NCBI GenBank assembly: GCA_949745625.1
Contig: CATJZR010000088.1
Coordinates: 1 to 27,089, forward strand
DNA from: an uncultured Eubacteriales bacterium
GTDB lineage: Bacteria > Bacillota > Clostridia > Christensenellales > Borkfalkiaceae
Length of the DNA stretch: 27,089 nt
Direction: 5' to 3'
Shown here: positions 24,857-27,089 of the stretch, piece by piece
Position numbering within the stretch: position 1 is the first letter of the stretch
Layout of the letters: each line of letters begins with the position of its first letter
Translations under genes and position numbers: made by a program
Notes under the pieces: model-generated
Seen by the model: only the letters and a program-made list of their open reading frames with translations
Told to the model about the DNA's origin: nothing
Databases searched by the model: none

Positions 24857-25147
24857 ATGAAAGTGGTTACTTTATGCGGCAGTATGAAATTTGCAAAACA
24901 AATGCAAGAAATTGCGATGGAACTTGAAATTAAATGCGGGCATTGTGTTCTTACACCGGTTGGAGACAAAATTGGTCAACTAAGCAAAATAGAAATAGAA
25001 AAATTAGCGCAGGCACATTTCAAGAAAATTGAAATGTGCGATGCCGTTTATATTGTAAATATAGGCGGATATATCGGCGAGTCTGTTTCAAAAGAATTGC
25101 ACTATGCAAAAGAGCATAACAAGGAAATTATTTATCACGAGAATTGA
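24857..25147 (+). CDS. Small nucleoside 2-deoxyribosyltransferase-like protein
   Basis: A 96-residue cytoplasmic protein with the pattern of small nucleoside-deoxyribosyltransferase-fold proteins (DUF4406-like): MKVVTLCGSMKF at the start, a middle helix IEKLAQAHFKKIEMCDAVYIVN, then GGYIGESVSKELHYAKEHNKEIIY. The D-x-(A/E)-(V/I)-YIVN and GYIGES blocks are family hallmarks. True deoxyribosyltransferases use a DGxxxDxGTxxE-type motif that is not seen here, so base-exchange activity is unproven; nucleotide or ligand binding is all I would claim. AGGAG at 24847-24851 supports the ATG. It stands alone between two terminators. Confidence 0.8.
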   Translation: MKVVTLCGSMKFAKQMQEIAMELEIKCGHCVLTPVGDKIGQLSKIEIEKLAQAHFKKIEMCDAVYIVNIGGYIGESVSKELHYAKEHNKEIIYHEN

Positions 25148-25195
25148 TGTAAAGGAGATAGAAATTTCAATTTATTTTACAAACTAAAAAAATGA

Positions 25196-25235
25196 CCCGC
25201 TAATTTTGTTGTAATTTAGCGGGCTATTTTGTTAT
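25196..25235. terminator. Bidirectional terminator between the 96-residue gene and the PadR gene
   Basis: CCCGCTAA (25196-25203) pairs with TTAGCGGG (25216-25223). T-rich sequence follows on the plus strand, and the minus strand has a seven-T run just beyond the stem. The remaining bases from 25148 hold no gene; an AAAGGAG at 25151 has no usable start after it. Confidence 0.75.
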
Positions 25236-25256
25236 TTTTAATAAGTAAGTCTATGT

Positions 25257-26549
25257 TTATTTACTGAATGAATAAAAGCATAATGCGAAAATAGGTATAT
25301 TCAAAGCGACGAGTATAGGAATTATAATTTTGCTTAGGATGTCGCTTACGGCAGCAAAGTTGACTTTAAGCAGCAGCGAAACAAGAAAAATTATAGCTAT
25401 TGCAATTATCGTTACGATAATACAAGCCGTCAGATAAACGGAGGTGGAGGGTCGCCGCATAATCTTGCCTATATCGGTATAGTACAAAATAGCAAATATT
25501 GCCAGCTGCGTCAAGGCAAGCGCAAATATTACGAACGGATAAGCAAGACTGATTTTTAGCTCGTTTTTAAACAATAAGCACAGTGCAAATTCAAACAACA
25601 TTACTACACCGATAATAAAGGAGCATTTAAGCAACGTACCGCCGAGGTTGTAACTTTTCCTGCGGCTGTTAACAACGTATTCCGTAGAATTGACTTTAAG
25701 TCCGTCCATTTCGGCTTTTGTCGCCAAATCGTTCGGCTTTGCTTCGGGCTGATATGCGTTAACGTTTATTTCCTGCAAGGGTGCGGGGTTCTTTACCGTT
25801 TTATCAAATAGGTTATTTATCAGGTTTCTGTAATCTCTTTCGGTTTCGGGCTTGTTGTTGTATATAAGCTTTTCCGTGTCGATTTTATCTGCGACAGGCA
25901 TTACTTCAACTTCTTTTTTTGGTTGCGGCGTCGGCTCGGAAATCAGTCGTAAATAGTTTTCATGGACGATTTTACGCTCTGCCTCGCTCATTTGCGGAGC
26001 CTGAGGTTCAGGCTTATAAACCTGCTCGGTTTCTTTCTTTTCTGTTTCTTTTAACGGTGTTTCTTCTTCCTTAACGACAGGAACGCGGCTGGTAGATTTT
26101 TTAAGAATTTTGAAATCGACGGGAGTGGGGGCGGGTTGAGAAAAATCGAACGAGCGGTCGGATATTAGGTTATCGATTACCGTTCTCGAATATTCCCATT
26201 CGGCTTGATTCTTTTCTGTGATTTCTCTGCCGCTGTCGGTGAGAGTGTAATACTTCCTTCTGCCGCCTAACGAAACCTCGTCGGTTTTCCAGTATGCGTT
26301 TATGTATCCCTGCGTTTCAAGACGCTTTAACGCGCTGTAAAGCGTAGGTTGCTTTAACGAATATTGACCGTGGCTCTTTTTTTCGATTTCTTCGATAATT
26401 TCGTAGCCGTATTTGTCGCGCTCGTAAAGCGTACGCAGAATAATAGTGTTGATGTGCCCGCGGATAAGGTCAGCGCTTATTGCGCTTTTTGCCTCGTCGT
26501 CGGGTGCAGGTGTTTCAAGACCGTTATCGTCAAATTCTCTGCCGTCCAT
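25257..26549 (-). CDS. PadR-family winged-helix regulator fused to a four-helix membrane domain
   Basis: Residues about 27-125 are a PadR-type winged helix: DLIRGHINTIILRTLYERDKYGYEIIEEIEKKS, then QPTLYSALKRLETQGYI and GGRRKYYTLTDSGREI, all standard for the family. Residues about 130-300 are a Pro/Glu/Lys-rich, probably disordered linker. The C-terminus has four hydrophobic helices at about 306-327, 334-356, 370-394 and 404-428. The result is a 430-residue protein predicted to sit in the membrane with its DNA-binding domain in the cytoplasm; typical PadR proteins are about 110-180 residues and soluble. It may sense envelope or lipid state, but the ligand and targets are unknown. TCCTCC at 26555-26560 (GGAGGA on the coding strand) is a strong ribosome site. 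It is divergent from a thioesterase gene. Confidence 0.88.
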   Translation of the reverse strand: MDGREFDDNGLETPAPDDEAKSAISADLIRGHINTIILRTLYERDKYGYEIIEEIEKKSHGQYSLKQPTLYSALKRLETQGYINAYWKTDEVSLGGRRKYYTLTDSGREITEKNQAEWEYSRTVIDNLISDRSFDFSQPAPTPVDFKILKKSTSRVPVVKEEETPLKETEKKETEQVYKPEPQAPQMSEAERKIVHENYLRLISEPTPQPKKEVEVMPVADKIDTEKLIYNNKPETERDYRNLINNLFDKTVKNPAPLQEINVNAYQPEAKPNDLATKAEMDGLKVNSTEYVVNSRRKSYNLGGTLLKCSFIIGVVMLFEFALCLLFKNELKISLAYPFVIFALALTQLAIFAILYYTDIGKIMRRPSTSVYLTACIIVTIIAIAIIFLVSLLLKVNFAAVSDILSKIIIPILVALNIPIFALCFYSFSK

Positions 26550-26573
26550 ATTTATCCTCCGTAGATTTACGTT

Positions 26574-26602
26574 ATTATATCATAAAATGCTACTTGTGTC
26601 AA
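26574..26602 (-). promoter_or_regulatory. Perfect consensus promoter of the PadR gene
   Basis: On the minus strand, TTGACA (26597-26602), a 17-base spacer, and TATAAT (26574-26579). TTAT-N6-ATAA at 26572-26585 is an inverted repeat over the -10 and could be an operator, for example for autorepression; that is a guess. Confidence 0.85.
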
Positions 26603-26661
26603 TATTTTGCAGTAAATAATAAGTACTATGCCACACATAAACAACAATTTTAGAAAATATA

Positions 26662-26690
26662 TTAGACTTTTTTTGTTAAAAGTGTTATAT
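26662..26690 (+). promoter_or_regulatory. Possible promoter of the thioesterase gene
   Basis: TTAGAC (26662-26667) and TTATAT (26685-26690) are 17 bases apart in a very AT-rich stretch where several alternatives are nearly as good. The 168 bases between the two divergent genes hold no ORF that I would support. Confidence 0.3.
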
Positions 26691-26717
26691 TTATATTATC
26701 TAAAACCGAGGTGCTTA

Positions 26718-27089
26718 ATGTACAGACATATAGACGGGTATCATTTGAAATATACGGATGTGGACGCGTTCGACAATTTAAAGCTGTCGGCGTTGCTTTC
26801 TTTTTTGGAGGAGTCGGCGTGTTTGTCTGCGGACGAGCTCGGCTTCGGTTACGACAAACTTGCTACTGCGCATAAAGGCTTTATAGTGGTAAACTGGTAT
26901 ATTGAATTATACAGGAATATCAGGCTTGGCGACGTTCTGACCTTACATACCTGGCCGTTAAAGCCCAAGCATTTCATTTTTTTGAGAGATTTCGAACTGT
27001 ATTGTGGCAGTGAGCGGGTCGGCGTCTGTACGGCGCGCTGGTGTATGATTGATACGGATAAATTTGTCCCCGTACCCGCTTCGACTTTC
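26718..27089 (+). CDS. Acyl-ACP thioesterase, 5' part (cut by window end)
   Basis: The 124 visible codons encode MYRHIDGYHLKYTDVDAFDNL, LSALLSFLEESACLSADELGFGYDKL, GFIVVNWYIELYRNIRLGDVLTLHTWP and FLRDFELYCGSERVGVCTARWCMIDTDKF. This follows the first hot-dog domain of bacterial FatA/FatB-type acyl-ACP thioesterases, including the helix over a strand sheet and the R-D-F-E...A-R-W...ID pattern. Such enzymes free fatty acids from acyl carrier protein. The gene is open at the window edge; about half of a usual 230-250-residue protein is present. GAGGTG at 26708-26713 supports the ATG. It is divergent from the membrane PadR gene, a classic regulator-target arrangement, though a regulatory link is unproven. 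Confidence 0.85.
   Translation, partial: MYRHIDGYHLKYTDVDAFDNLKLSALLSFLEESACLSADELGFGYDKLATAHKGFIVVNWYIELYRNIRLGDVLTLHTWPLKPKHFIFLRDFELYCGSERVGVCTARWCMIDTDKFVPVPASTF

Noticed and set aside
25148..25195. A small gene after the AAAGGAG at 25151
   Set aside because: The only nearby ATG (25192) reaches a stop after three codons.

Overview
The window is a stretch of bacterial chromosome carrying a division and cell wall (dcw) cluster, followed by the ftsK-rimO-pgsA-cinA-recA-rny neighbourhood typical of Clostridia. SpoVG, RNase Y, an FtsK/SpoIIIE-type translocase, consensus sigma-A promoters and many U-tailed intrinsic terminators point to an AT-leaning Firmicutes bacterium. The MurE substrate motif (DNPR) predicts meso-diaminopimelate peptidoglycan. 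The divergence of several proteins (FtsA, CinA, FtsL) suggests an uncultured clostridial lineage rather than a model genus, perhaps Christensenellales-like; that placement is a guess. I see no mobile elements, CRISPR arrays, tRNAs or rRNAs.

Layout. (1) 37-9392, plus strand: ftsL-like, class B PBP, murE, mraY, murD, ftsW, murA, ftsQ/divIB, tightly packed, ending in a terminator. (2) 9450-12002: own promoter, a degenerate ftsA, ftsZ, terminator. (3) 12042-12305, minus strand: spoVG, convergent with ftsZ and divergent from murC. (4) 12453-13837: murC alone with a terminator. (5) 13885-23008: own promoter, then ftsK/spoIIIE, rimO, pgsA, cinA, recA, nadE, terminator. (6) 23039-24798: rny with its own promoter and terminator. 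(7) 24790-25223: a small deoxyribosyltransferase-fold protein. (8) 25257-26602, minus strand: a PadR regulator fused to a four-helix membrane domain, under a perfect consensus promoter. (9) 26718 to the window end: 5' part of an acyl-ACP thioesterase gene.

Function. MurA, MurC, MurD, MurE and MraY make the lipid-linked peptidoglycan precursor. FtsW polymerises it and the class B PBP cross-links it, with FtsL and FtsQ as septal partners and FtsZ/FtsA as the cytoskeleton. murG and murB are not in the cluster. FtsK moves DNA at the septum. PgsA makes phosphatidylglycerol phosphate. CinA (NMN deamidase) and NadE (NAD synthetase) flank recA and may form an NAD salvage pair next to a DNA-repair gene.

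The most notable points are: a class B PBP gene that seems to need an ATT start codon overlapping the upstream stop; a perfect terminator-like hairpin inside the first codons of ftsW; an FtsA lacking its ATP-binding motifs and membrane-anchor helix beside an FtsZ with an altered tail; a CinA whose N-terminal domain has lost its signature motifs; and the membrane-bound PadR protein. No wholly new multi-gene system is evident. No intergenic stretch exceeds 300 bases.
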